Below the pieces are notes generated by a model that worked only from the letters and a program-made list of their open reading frames with translations, had not been told where the DNA came from and ran no database searches. A DNA stretch of 7,210 nt from Alphaproteobacteria bacterium (GTDB taxonomy: Bacteria; Pseudomonadota; Alphaproteobacteria; MED-G09), in assembly GCA_018658685.1 (NCBI GenBank), contig JABHUT010000208.1, forward strand, positions 1 to 7,210. The letters are read 5' to 3'. How positions within the stretch are numbered: the stretch's first letter is position 1; each line of letters starts with the position of its first letter. Shown here piece after piece: positions 1-6,555 of this stretch. The position numbers were made by a program, and so were the translations under genes.

Positions 1-1
1 A

Positions 2-997
2 AGAACAACTGAAAAAATATACGCAGGTCCAAATTTAAATAATCCAGCTAAAGATGGTTATCCTGGTTTTGATGAAAACTATTATCTTAGAGTTAATAGT
101 GAAGCAAAAACATCTGTGGATAGTGGAGAATACTCTTTAGCGCTTGAACATTATAAGGCTGTTGGTCAGTCAGAAAATTTACAAACCTTTGCAAAAGGAA
201 CGAAAGTCCATGGGTATTCCGGTAATGACACTATTGTTCTTCGTGAAGGTAATGAGACTGCTTATGGTTATGCTGGAAAGGATACTATTGAAGGTGGTAC
301 CGGTAACGATATCATTGACGGTGGTGCAGGCCTTGATACGGCAATCTATAAAGATTCATCTTCTGCTTATACACTGACAGCTAATGATGATGGGACGGTA
401 AGCGTTGTTCACTCTTCTCCTTCCGAAGGTTTTACCGATGAAGGGTCAGACACTCTTACAAACATCGAAAAGATGCAATTTTCCGATAAAACTCTCTCCA
501 AGACCTCATTAAAATATGAACTTTCTGAATCAATCGATTCATCAGAGAATATTTTATCGGCACATACGGAAGATGTTCTTTCGGGAACGCTGAACTTCAA
601 TAAAGGTGATAATATTATTATTCTTGATGGCCAAGGAAAAACCTATCGAGGTTTAGAGGGCGATGATACGTATTTCGTTTCTCAGCTTTTACCTAAAAAT
701 GGAAAAGTCTCCATTACCGATACCGAGGGATCCAACCTTGTTCAACTTCCAGCAAATACCTATATTGATAAATCTTTATTTACTAAAAATGCAGCTCGCT
801 TAACTCTCGAAGATGGAAGAGAAATTACTATCAGTGGTGCTGATAAATTTTCCTATAATGTTGGTGGTAATATTACCAAAGGTGATAAAGGAACTGATTT
901 GACCTTTACCGAATTTGCCGAAGTGTTTGGTGTCTATGATATTCTTAATTCATCGGGCGCACAGGCAGGTGAAATTTCGGATTTATATATAATATAA
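2..997 (+). CDS. RTX-type secreted protein, 5' end missing (probable type I secretion substrate)
   Basis: The reading frame is open from base 2 to the TAA at 995-997 (331 residues), so the gene starts upstream of the window. The in-frame GTG at 116 is not needed as a start. Visible order: residues about 23-56 resemble the repeated module FDxxYYLxxNxxV...G...LEHYxxxGQ seen in many proteobacterial RTX proteins. Residues 71-115 are five 9-residue RTX repeats, including GGTGNDIID. Residues about 116-165 form a module of the type YxLxxxxDGTVSVVH...DTLTNIEKMQFSD that often follows RTX repeats. Residues 170-331 form a C-terminal module shared with the next gene, ending in DLYII. The visible part has no cysteine, as is usual for type I substrates. 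RTX repeats bind calcium and fold after export, so an extracellular location is likely. The N-terminal functional domain is outside the window, so the activity is unknown; it could be an enzyme or an adhesin. Confidence 0.85.
   Translation, partial: RTTEKIYAGPNLNNPAKDGYPGFDENYYLRVNSEAKTSVDSGEYSLALEHYKAVGQSENLQTFAKGTKVHGYSGNDTIVLREGNETAYGYAGKDTIEGGTGNDIIDGGAGLDTAIYKDSSSAYTLTANDDGTVSVVHSSPSEGFTDEGSDTLTNIEKMQFSDKTLSKTSLKYELSESIDSSENILSAHTEDVLSGTLNFNKGDNIIILDGQGKTYRGLEGDDTYFVSQLLPKNGKVSITDTEGSNLVQLPANTYIDKSLFTKNAARLTLEDGREITISGADKFSYNVGGNITKGDKGTDLTFTEFAEVFGVYDILNSSGAQAGEISDLYII
212..346 (+). repeat. Five tandem RTX nonapeptide repeats
   Basis: Five consecutive 27-bp units encode GYSGNDTIV, LREGNETAY, GYAGKDTIE, GGTGNDIID and GGAGLDTAI. 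Units 1, 3, 4 and 5 follow the GGxGxDxUx calcium-binding consensus well. Unit 2 is degenerate (GNE in place of GND). Such repeats form a parallel beta-roll that binds Ca2+ outside the cell. The array is short compared with toxins of the family. Confidence 0.85.
509..997 (+). other. C-terminal secretion-type module, copy 1
   Basis: This segment encodes residues 170-331 of the RTX protein. Over the first 146 residues it matches copy 2 (2056-2544) at about 112 positions (roughly 77% by my hand alignment). Shared landmarks are AHTEDxLSGTLNF, DNIIILDGQ, GDDTYFVSQLLP, SITDTEGSN, NTYIDK and FTKNAARLTLE. The last residues are DLYII, an acidic residue followed by hydrophobic ones, as at the C-termini of serralysin-type substrates. 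Similar modules occur at the C-termini of many RTX-like proteins and are read as type I secretion targeting domains. Confidence 0.7.
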
Positions 998-1023
998 ATT
1001 TAATTATTTTATGAGATAATCAC

Positions 1024-2544
1024 ATGATAAATGAAATTACTTCCGAAGATCTTAAAATGGGGCCCCTAGAACTCTTTATTCGCGCCTCACATGGTAATAA
1101 TTTTAAAATCTATATTGCTAAAAAAGGTGATGAAATACCTTCATCCTTTGGTGATCCTGGATATGTAGATGAAGACTTTCAAGAGTGGCAATTAACTAAT
1201 ATGCGAGCCATTAATTCAAGGATTAATGAGGATTTTGGTGTAACCATAAAAGAAGTATCAGATCCATCTAAATCATTTATGTTTGTTTATGCCTCAAATA
1301 GTGACCAATACAGTGTCAATGGAGATAAGCCTCCTGAAAATTATTTAACAGACGGCCCTGTTTATAATGCCTTTACCATGATAATGGGTCACAGTGAATG
1401 GTATCGTATAGATGGAGATAGAATTCAACGAGCAAAAACAGGGGACGAACTCACTCAAGAAGAAAAAGATGACTGGACAAAAGTTTATCTTCATGAAATG
1501 GGTCATGCTCTAGGACTGGAACATCCATGGGATAAGGGCGATGGTGATTGGGCAACTGATAATAGTAATGAAATTAGCCCCACTGATAGTGTAATGGAAT
1601 ATTCAGCAAGAGATTCTGCAGGAAATATTTATACTTGGTATTCTGAAGTTGATGTTAAGGCTTTAGAGGAAATATGGGGGAAAGCTGATGAAATTCCACC
1701 AATCCTATCAATAACTCCCTATACTAAATTAGCTGATCGAGATTCAGGTGGTAATCCAAGAGCAGAAGTATTCTTAGCAGAGGGGGAAGATACATCTGTC
1801 TCTATTAATTTATCCTATGAAGATGTAGAGGAAAATCTAGATAAAAGAGATGAAAATAATAACTCTATTTATAGACTTCAAGAATCGGGAGGTAAGTTTA
1901 CAGTTCAACACCCTGATACGGGGGAAGATACATATATAGGTTATAGTGAAATTATATTCACTGACAGAACTGTTAAAATAAATATTCCTAATTCTGCTGC
2001 TGAATATCCAAATGGTGATGGAGAAATAACAACAGGATTAAAAACGGATCCTTACTTAAAATATTCGCTATCAACTTCTCTTGATGCCTCTAAAAATACT
2101 TTAAAAGCCCATACCGAGGATATTTTATCAGGAACACTTAATTTTAATGATGGCGATAATATTATTATTCTTGATGGACAGGCAAAAACCTACAGAGGGT
2201 TAAGGGGTGATGATACGTATTTTGTTTCACAACTTTTGCCTGAAAAAGGTAAGGTATCAATTACTGATACAGAGGGCTCTAATACTATTCAAATTCCATC
2301 TAATACTTATATTGATAAAACATTGTTTACTAAAAATGCTGCTCGTCTGACACTTGAGAATGGAAGGGAGATCACAATTAGTAAAGCAGATGGTTTTACT
2401 TATAATGTTGGTGGAAATAAAGTTGATGGAACCCTAGGTCAAGATTTAACTTTTTCAGAATTTGCAAAAGCTTTTGGAATAACGGACGTTTTAAACCTAT
2501 CATCATCTGAAAATGGTATATATGCGGATATGTATATTATTTAA
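1024..2544 (+). CDS. Secreted metzincin zinc metalloprotease (M10/serralysin-like) with type I secretion C-terminus
   Basis: A 506-residue, cysteine-free protein. HEMGHALGLEHP at residues 157-168 is the metzincin zinc site: ligands H157, H161 and H167, with E158 as general base. SVMEYS at 189-194 supplies the Met-turn M191 and, two residues on, Y193, which matches the tyrosine ligand position of serralysins and astacins. The helix after it (VDVKALEEIWG, 209-219) fits the M10 pattern. Residues about 282-320 (YRLQESGGKFTV...IIFTDRTVKI) match the RTX-flanking module of the upstream gene, but no RTX nonapeptide array precedes it. Residues 345-506 are the shared C-terminal module, ending DMYII. 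There is no Sec signal peptide, which fits type I export and an extracellular protease. The ATG is 26 nt after the upstream stop, with a weak GAG-containing ribosome site (TGAGAT), so the two genes are probably cotranscribed. The physiological substrate cannot be inferred. Confidence 0.88.
   Translation: MINEITSEDLKMGPLELFIRASHGNNFKIYIAKKGDEIPSSFGDPGYVDEDFQEWQLTNMRAINSRINEDFGVTIKEVSDPSKSFMFVYASNSDQYSVNGDKPPENYLTDGPVYNAFTMIMGHSEWYRIDGDRIQRAKTGDELTQEEKDDWTKVYLHEMGHALGLEHPWDKGDGDWATDNSNEISPTDSVMEYSARDSAGNIYTWYSEVDVKALEEIWGKADEIPPILSITPYTKLADRDSGGNPRAEVFLAEGEDTSVSINLSYEDVEENLDKRDENNNSIYRLQESGGKFTVQHPDTGEDTYIGYSEIIFTDRTVKINIPNSAAEYPNGDGEITTGLKTDPYLKYSLSTSLDASKNTLKAHTEDILSGTLNFNDGDNIIILDGQAKTYRGLRGDDTYFVSQLLPEKGKVSITDTEGSNTIQIPSNTYIDKTLFTKNAARLTLENGREITISKADGFTYNVGGNKVDGTLGQDLTFSEFAKAFGITDVLNLSSSENGIYADMYII
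2056..2544 (+). other. C-terminal secretion-type module, copy 2
   Basis: This segment encodes residues 345-506 of the metalloprotease and is the paralogue of the module at 509-997. Protein identity is high but the codons have diverged: in the aligned stretch 791-844 versus 2338-2391, 12 of 16 identical residues use different codons. The duplication is therefore old, or the module was acquired twice from related sources. It ends with DMYII. Confidence 0.7.
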
Positions 2545-3973
2545 TTCTAATTTTATCGAAAGCCTCTAGGGCTTTTTCGCGTGAATCTTTTAAATCTACT
2601 ACTGGTTTTGGATAATTTTCTCCAAGAACAACATTTGCCTGAGCTAAAACATCTTCAGGAGCCTCCCATGGGCAATACAAAAACTTATCAGGAAGATCTT
2701 TTAACTCTGGTACATATTTTTTTGTATATTCACCCTCTGGATCAAAGCGAATACCCTGACTTACTGGATTAAAGATACGAAAATAAGGGGCTGCATCAGC
2801 ACCAGATCCTGCTACCCATTGCCAGCTTGCGCTGTTACTTGCCAAATCAGCATCAATTAAGCAATCCCAAAACCATTCTTCACCATGATGCCAATGTAGT
2901 AAAAGATTTTTTACTAAAAAGGATCCCACTATCATTCTTACCCTATTATGCATATAGCCTGTTTGCCAAAGCTCTCGCATTCCCGCATCCACTATAGGAA
3001 AGCCAGTAAGTCCTTTTTTCCACCTGTCTAAGTAATCAGAATTATCCTTCCAGGGAAAATTATCAAATTTCTTTTGTAAATTTTCTTTTGGAAGCGTTGG
3101 AAAATGATAAAGAAGATTATATGAAAACTCTCTCCAACCTAACTCACTTAAAAAGTGACTTAAATCTTTATCGATAGCAATTTCACCTTCTTTTAATTGA
3201 GCACCATACCAAACCTGATTGGGAGAAACTTCTCCGAAATGTATATGTGGAGAAAGTTGTGATACATTTTTTTTTGAAGGAAAATTTCTTCCTTCCTTAT
3301 ACCCCTTTAAACCAAAGTCTAAGAATGCATGGAGTTTTTCTTTTGCACCATCTTCACCAGGGTTCCAAATTTTTTCCATTTTATGAAACCAAGGGATAGA
3401 AGGTAAAAGATTTAGATCTTCAATAGAAGATTCGTATGTTGGATGTGATAGCACATTATCTAAATTAGGCTCTTTGAGCGGCTCCCTTGGAGGTTGAGCG
3501 TTTAGGCACCCTCTTTTATAATAAGGGCTAAATACTCTATACGGCGTTCCATCATTTTTTAAAATATTCCAAGGTTCCCAAAGAAGAGATCCGTTAAAAG
3601 TCTTAACTAGAATACCTTTATCTTCAAAAGACTGCTTAAGATCCTTATCCCTATTAATTCTCCAAGGCTCATAACAACGATTCCAAAAAATGGAATTTAT
3701 ATTGAATTCATTTCCAAGTTTATCGAAAATATCCTGTGGATCACCTTTATAAAAATTTAATTTATTACCTAATTTTTTGTTTAGATTTTTTAAAGAATGA
3801 TTAAGCCACCAACGACTTGCGGCACCCATTTTATTGTCCAAAGCATTTACATCATCGAGAATATAAATAGGAAGAACATTACCCGATTCAACTGCATGGG
3901 TTAACCCTGGGTTATCAGAAATACGAAGATCTTGTCTAAACCAAAATATTGATATGTTTTCAGATTTTTCCAT
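2537..3973 (-). CDS. phrB: Deoxyribodipyrimidine photolyase (class I, cryptochrome/photolyase family)
   Basis: A 478-residue flavoprotein predicted to split UV-induced pyrimidine dimers using blue light; cytoplasmic and DNA-bound. IFWFRQDLRISDNPGL (9-24) opens the alpha/beta antenna domain, and WNRCYEPWRINRD (97-109) is typical of the family. The FAD domain shows SQLSPHIHFGEVS (238-250), WREF (280-283), TGFPIVDAGMRELWQTGYMHNR (323-344), DADLASNSASWQW (374-386) and APYFRIFNP (395-403). N380 occupies the position of the asparagine facing flavin N5 in E. coli photolyase, and W384 that of the tryptophan next to FAD; both favour a repair enzyme. Length is normal (about 470). I chose the ATG at 3973 over an in-frame TTG at 4000 because the family starts close to the first beta strand and AGGAG lies 11 nt upstream. 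The start overlaps the SDR stop (TAATG). The antenna chromophore cannot be decided. A cryptochrome-like signalling role is possible but less likely. Confidence 0.93.
   Translation of the reverse strand: MEKSENISIFWFRQDLRISDNPGLTHAVESGNVLPIYILDDVNALDNKMGAASRWWLNHSLKNLNKKLGNKLNFYKGDPQDIFDKLGNEFNINSIFWNRCYEPWRINRDKDLKQSFEDKGILVKTFNGSLLWEPWNILKNDGTPYRVFSPYYKRGCLNAQPPREPLKEPNLDNVLSHPTYESSIEDLNLLPSIPWFHKMEKIWNPGEDGAKEKLHAFLDFGLKGYKEGRNFPSKKNVSQLSPHIHFGEVSPNQVWYGAQLKEGEIAIDKDLSHFLSELGWREFSYNLLYHFPTLPKENLQKKFDNFPWKDNSDYLDRWKKGLTGFPIVDAGMRELWQTGYMHNRVRMIVGSFLVKNLLLHWHHGEEWFWDCLIDADLASNSASWQWVAGSGADAAPYFRIFNPVSQGIRFDPEGEYTKKYVPELKDLPDKFLYCPWEAPEDVLAQANVVLGENYPKPVVDLKDSREKALEAFDKIRIK
2559..2577 (+). terminator. 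Probable intrinsic terminator of the metalloprotease gene
   Basis: On the + strand AAAGCC pairs with GGCTTT around a five-base loop (TCTAG), and the T-run continues to TTTTT. It starts 14 bases after the protease stop codon. It lies inside the 3' coding end of the convergent photolyase gene, where it encodes part of EKALEAF. The stem is only 6 bp, so efficiency is uncertain. Confidence 0.5.
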
Positions 3974-4692
3974 TAAAATTCTATCTCCTCTCCATCCCAA
4001 GCAAAACAGCTTCCACTATTTTCTGGTTTTAAGTTAGAAATAACCTCAGCCATTTTTGAAACTGAATAATCTGGCGTAAATAATTTACCTTCTGAAACAT
4101 TTCCTTGAAAGGGCTTTGATAATTTACTATCAACAGTTCCCGGATGAAGGCCAGCTACGATGCTTTGCGGATTGTTCCTAGCAACCTCAATACTTAAACT
4201 CTTGATAATCATATTTAATGCGGCTTTAGAGGCCCTGTAAGAATACCAGCCACCAATCCGATTATCAGAAATACTTCCAACACGCGCCGATAAGAATCCT
4301 AAAAACGAAGGAGCATCTTTTTTTAACAAAGGTATAAAGTATTTTGCAATAAGTGCTGGCCCTAGGGTGTTTACAGAAAAAATCTTACTTAATGATTCCT
4401 TATTAAGGTGTCGTAGAGACTTTTCAGGACTAATATTTTCATCGGAAAGCATTCCCGTGGTGACGATAATTATATCAAAAGGTCCAGCTTCTGAGCAAAT
4501 ACTAGAGGCATTGGATATTGAACTATCACTTTCAATATCAATAGAAACATTATGTATATTGGAAGAGGGACTAGCTGCTTCACTTCTCGATAATGCATAA
4601 ATTATATTGTTTTTGTCTTCTTCGGCATAATGCTTAAGGAAACTAGAGCCAATAGCACCACTTGAACCGATTATAATAATATTTTTTGTCAT
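3973..4692 (-). CDS. Short-chain dehydrogenase/reductase, C-factor (CsgA)-like
   Basis: A 239-residue Rossmann-fold SDR, predicted to be cytoplasmic and NAD(P)-dependent; the substrate is unknown. The cofactor glycine motif is GSSGAIG (9-15). TTG (78-80) takes the place of the usual NNAG, and N108 lies in SVNTLGP. The active site is probably S135 (in FLSARVGS) with Y152 and K156 in YSYRASK. The block RVGSISDNRIGGWYSYRASK and LHPGTVDSKLSKPF (182-195) are characteristic of the C-factor/CsgA-like subgroup. Length is normal for a classical SDR. The ATG at 4692 is preferred over the adjacent TTG at 4695 because AAGGAAA lies about 9 nt upstream. It is the first gene of a two-gene unit with the photolyase. 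The pairing suggests joint expression, but I cannot name a shared pathway. Confidence 0.88.
   Translation of the reverse strand: MTKNIIIIGSSGAIGSSFLKHYAEEDKNNIIYALSRSEAASPSSNIHNVSIDIESDSSISNASSICSEAGPFDIIIVTTGMLSDENISPEKSLRHLNKESLSKIFSVNTLGPALIAKYFIPLLKKDAPSFLGFLSARVGSISDNRIGGWYSYRASKAALNMIIKSLSIEVARNNPQSIVAGLHPGTVDSKLSKPFQGNVSEGKLFTPDYSVSKMAEVISNLKPENSGSCFAWDGEEIEF
3984..3990 (-). promoter_or_regulatory. Ribosome binding site of the photolyase gene, inside the SDR gene
   Basis: On the - strand GAGGAGA lies about 11 nt before the ATG at 3973, within the last codons of the SDR gene. Together with the TAATG stop/start overlap it indicates translational coupling and decides the start in favour of 3973. 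Confidence 0.6.
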
Positions 4693-4757
4693 CAATGCTT
4701 ATTTCCTTAAGACACTAATATTAGCAGTCTATCAAAGAAAAACAATGCGACGAAATT

Positions 4758-4774
4758 ACCGATTTTTAATCAGT
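4758..4774 (-). terminator. Weak hairpin at the helicase stop codon
   Basis: On the - strand ACTGATT pairs with AATCGGT (one G-U) around AAA. The hairpin includes the helicase stop codon and is followed by AATTT rather than a clear U-run. It could be a weak terminator or an end-stabilising hairpin separating the helicase from the SDR-photolyase unit. Confidence 0.25.
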
Positions 4775-6380
4775 TACTTTTAAAAATTTTAGACGCTAGA
4801 GGTTTTTTACTTGGCCTCTTTTTGTTAGCTTTATTCGAAGGTCCCTTAGAGGATTCTTGCGATCTATTATTTTTAGGTTTAGATTTTATTTTAGAAGGCT
4901 TAAATTTTTTTGACTCTTTGCTCGAATTATCATCACCAAAATCATTAGAATTAGCTGTCCTAACCTTTTCAAGCTTTGCATAAAATTTATTTGGTTTCTT
5001 TTTTGAGTTCTTAGTTTTTTTCTTATTTTTACTATTAGAGTTTTTACTTAGCTCTTTATCAAACTGAGATTGTGATTTGTCTGAAGATTTTTCAAATGGT
5101 GAGTATTCACCTTTAGATTTTTTTTCAAAACCCTTTCCGCGATGAGGTTTCTTTTTTCCTCCCGATTTTCCAGACTTATTTCTCTTGGGCTTAGAGTAAT
5201 CGGTAATATCTTCCATAGGATCATAAAAAACTTCTTTTCTAGTTCCATCTTCCATAACTTTTTCACGAGGAATCTTTTGTTGAATAAGTTTTTCAATATC
5301 TTTTAAATAAGGAACCTCAGAGCCATCACATAAAGATATAGCAATTCCATCATTTCCTGCTCTAGCAGTTCTTCCAATACGATGGACATATGATTCAGGA
5401 ACATTAGGCATATCAAAGTTAACAACATGGGAAACTTCATCTATATCAATACCCCGAGCAGCTATATCAGTTGCTACTAAGATATTAATTTTATCCTTTT
5501 TAAACATTTCTAGTGAGCGTTGACGTTGACCTTGGCTTTTATTTCCATGAATTGCTGTTGATTCCAGACCTTTTTCTTTTAAATACCTAACAACTTTGTC
5601 AGCGCCATGTTTTGTTCTTGTGAAAACAATAGCCTTAAAAACATCACTAAGAATTTCAACTAATAACCTTTTCTTCGAAGGCTGATTGACCAGTAGTATT
5701 TTTTGATTAATTTTTTCAATAGGCTTGGACTGTTGTCCAATACTAACATCAACAGGATTAACAAGAAATTCATCTGCTAGAGCCCTTACTTGCTTGGGCA
5801 TTGTAGCTGATAATAATAAAGTTTGGTGTCCAGCGGGAAGAAAACCCATTATTCGTCGAATGGCTGGAAAGAAACCTAAATCCATCATTTGATCGGCTTC
5901 ATCTAAAATAATTGTTTGTGTGTCCCTAAGGGAAATACTGTTTGTAGAAAGATGGTCCTCTAATCTTCCAGGGGTTGCAATTACAATATCTAATCCTCTT
6001 GCTAAAGCCTTTATTTGAGCCCCTGCTCTAGCTCCGCCCATTACAACAGTTTTTGAGTGTGGAATAAATTTACCATAAATAGCTATATTTTGAAAAATTT
6101 GTGTAGCAAGCTCTCTTGTAGGCACAACAATAAGATTAGTACATGTTCTTGGTTTTGCTCTTCTTCCTTGTTCTTCAACTCTGTGAAGCAATGGCAAAAC
6201 AAAAGCTGCCGTCTTACCTGTTCCAGTTTGAGCTGTACCGACAATATCTCGGCCGTCTAACATAACGGGTATTACTTTTTCTTGAATAGGTGTTGGTGTT
6301 GTATAATTAGCTTTTTCAACTGCTTGGATAACTCTCTTATTCAATCCAAGATCTTTAAATTCTGTCAAAACATACCTCAT
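4770..6380 (-). CDS. rhlE: DEAD-box ATP-dependent RNA helicase, RhlE type, with lysine-rich tail
   Basis: A 536-residue RNA helicase that would unwind short RNA duplexes with ATP; the RhlE group is linked to ribosome assembly and RNA turnover. All core motifs are present: F8 and YTTPTPIQ (Q motif, 26-33), AQTGTGKT (I, 50-57), PTRELA (Ia, 87-92), GG (115-116), TPGR (Ib, 136-139), DEAD (II, 160-163), SAT (III, 191-193), IVFTRT (IV, 251-256), ATDIAARGIDI (V, 303-313) and HRIGRTAR (VI, 333-340). Residues about 395-536 form a disordered-looking tail with about 42 lysines in 140 residues plus many serines, probably an RNA-binding extension. The start may really be the TTG at 6368 (MTEFKDLGL...), which has TGAGGT just upstream; the ATG at 6380 has no clear ribosome site. 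The gene lies 66 nt beyond tRNA-fMet on the same strand. RhlE is a subfamily judgement; other DEAD-box names are possible. Confidence 0.92.
   Translation of the reverse strand: MRYVLTEFKDLGLNKRVIQAVEKANYTTPTPIQEKVIPVMLDGRDIVGTAQTGTGKTAAFVLPLLHRVEEQGRRAKPRTCTNLIVVPTRELATQIFQNIAIYGKFIPHSKTVVMGGARAGAQIKALARGLDIVIATPGRLEDHLSTNSISLRDTQTIILDEADQMMDLGFFPAIRRIMGFLPAGHQTLLLSATMPKQVRALADEFLVNPVDVSIGQQSKPIEKINQKILLVNQPSKKRLLVEILSDVFKAIVFTRTKHGADKVVRYLKEKGLESTAIHGNKSQGQRQRSLEMFKKDKINILVATDIAARGIDIDEVSHVVNFDMPNVPESYVHRIGRTARAGNDGIAISLCDGSEVPYLKDIEKLIQQKIPREKVMEDGTRKEVFYDPMEDITDYSKPKRNKSGKSGGKKKPHRGKGFEKKSKGEYSPFEKSSDKSQSQFDKELSKNSNSKNKKKTKNSKKKPNKFYAKLEKVRTANSNDFGDDNSSKESKKFKPSKIKSKPKNNRSQESSKGPSNKANKKRPSKKPLASKIFKSN
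6374..6379 (-). promoter_or_regulatory. Candidate ribosome binding site supporting a TTG start for the helicase
   Basis: TGAGGT on the - strand ends 5 nt before the TTG at 6368-6366. The TTG start gives MTEFKDLGL, the usual N-terminal length for RhlE-type helicases. The ATG at 6380 is preceded by TACTAAAACG, which lacks a purine-rich site. Confidence 0.4.
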
Positions 6381-6398
6381 CGTTTTAGTACAAAAGAA

Positions 6399-6404
6399 AT
6401 TATA
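6399..6404 (-). promoter_or_regulatory. Possible -10 box of a helicase promoter
   Basis: A perfect TATAAT on the - strand lies 18 nt before the ATG and 30 nt before the alternative TTG start. No good TTGACA-like -35 is seen 15-19 bp upstream, and the region is very AT-rich, so chance is a real alternative. If active, transcription would begin around 6392, leaving a leader of about 11 nt to the ATG or 23 nt to the TTG. Confidence 0.3.
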
Positions 6405-6446
6405 ACTAAAATGTGAAGAGATTATGTTATAAAAAATTTTATTGTT

Positions 6447-6523
<77 letters not shown>

Positions 6524-6555
6524 TCAATATAGGCTACTTAGCATTGTAAAGAGAT

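Noticed and set aside
116..118. GTG at 116 as the real start of the RTX protein
   Set aside because: The frame stays open to the window edge and the residues before it (FDENYYLRVN) belong to a recognisable module, so it is an internal valine codon.
212..346. 27-bp periodic DNA repeat as CRISPR or tandem repeat array
   Set aside because: The period is that of RTX nonapeptide codons; units differ in DNA sequence and there are no spacers.
144..377. + strand ORF of 77 codons
   Set aside because: Out-of-frame shadow of the RTX gene across its repeats.
409..600. - strand ORF of 63 codons
   Set aside because: Antisense to the well-supported RTX gene, with no ribosome site or family resemblance.
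2581..2772. + strand ORF of 63 codons
   Set aside because: Antisense to the conserved C-terminal photolyase region; no independent support.
3998..4000. TTG at 4000 as photolyase start
   Set aside because: It would add MGWRGDRIL from within the SDR gene; the ATG at 3973 has a ribosome site and fits the family N-terminus.
4367..4600. + strand ORF of 77 codons
   Set aside because: Antisense to the SDR gene; no ribosome site or recognisable motif.
5048..5296. - strand ORF of 82 codons
   Set aside because: Alternative frame of the helicase lysine-rich tail; lysine-rich coding readily gives open alternative frames.
6057..6260. + strand ORF of 67 codons
   Set aside because: Antisense to helicase motifs I-Ia; Cys/Ser-rich product typical of a shadow frame.
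6431..6446. AT-only tract after tRNA-fMet as intrinsic terminator
   Set aside because: It has a U-rich run but no stable GC-containing stem before it; the AT-only self-complementarity is weak and expected in such AT-rich sequence.
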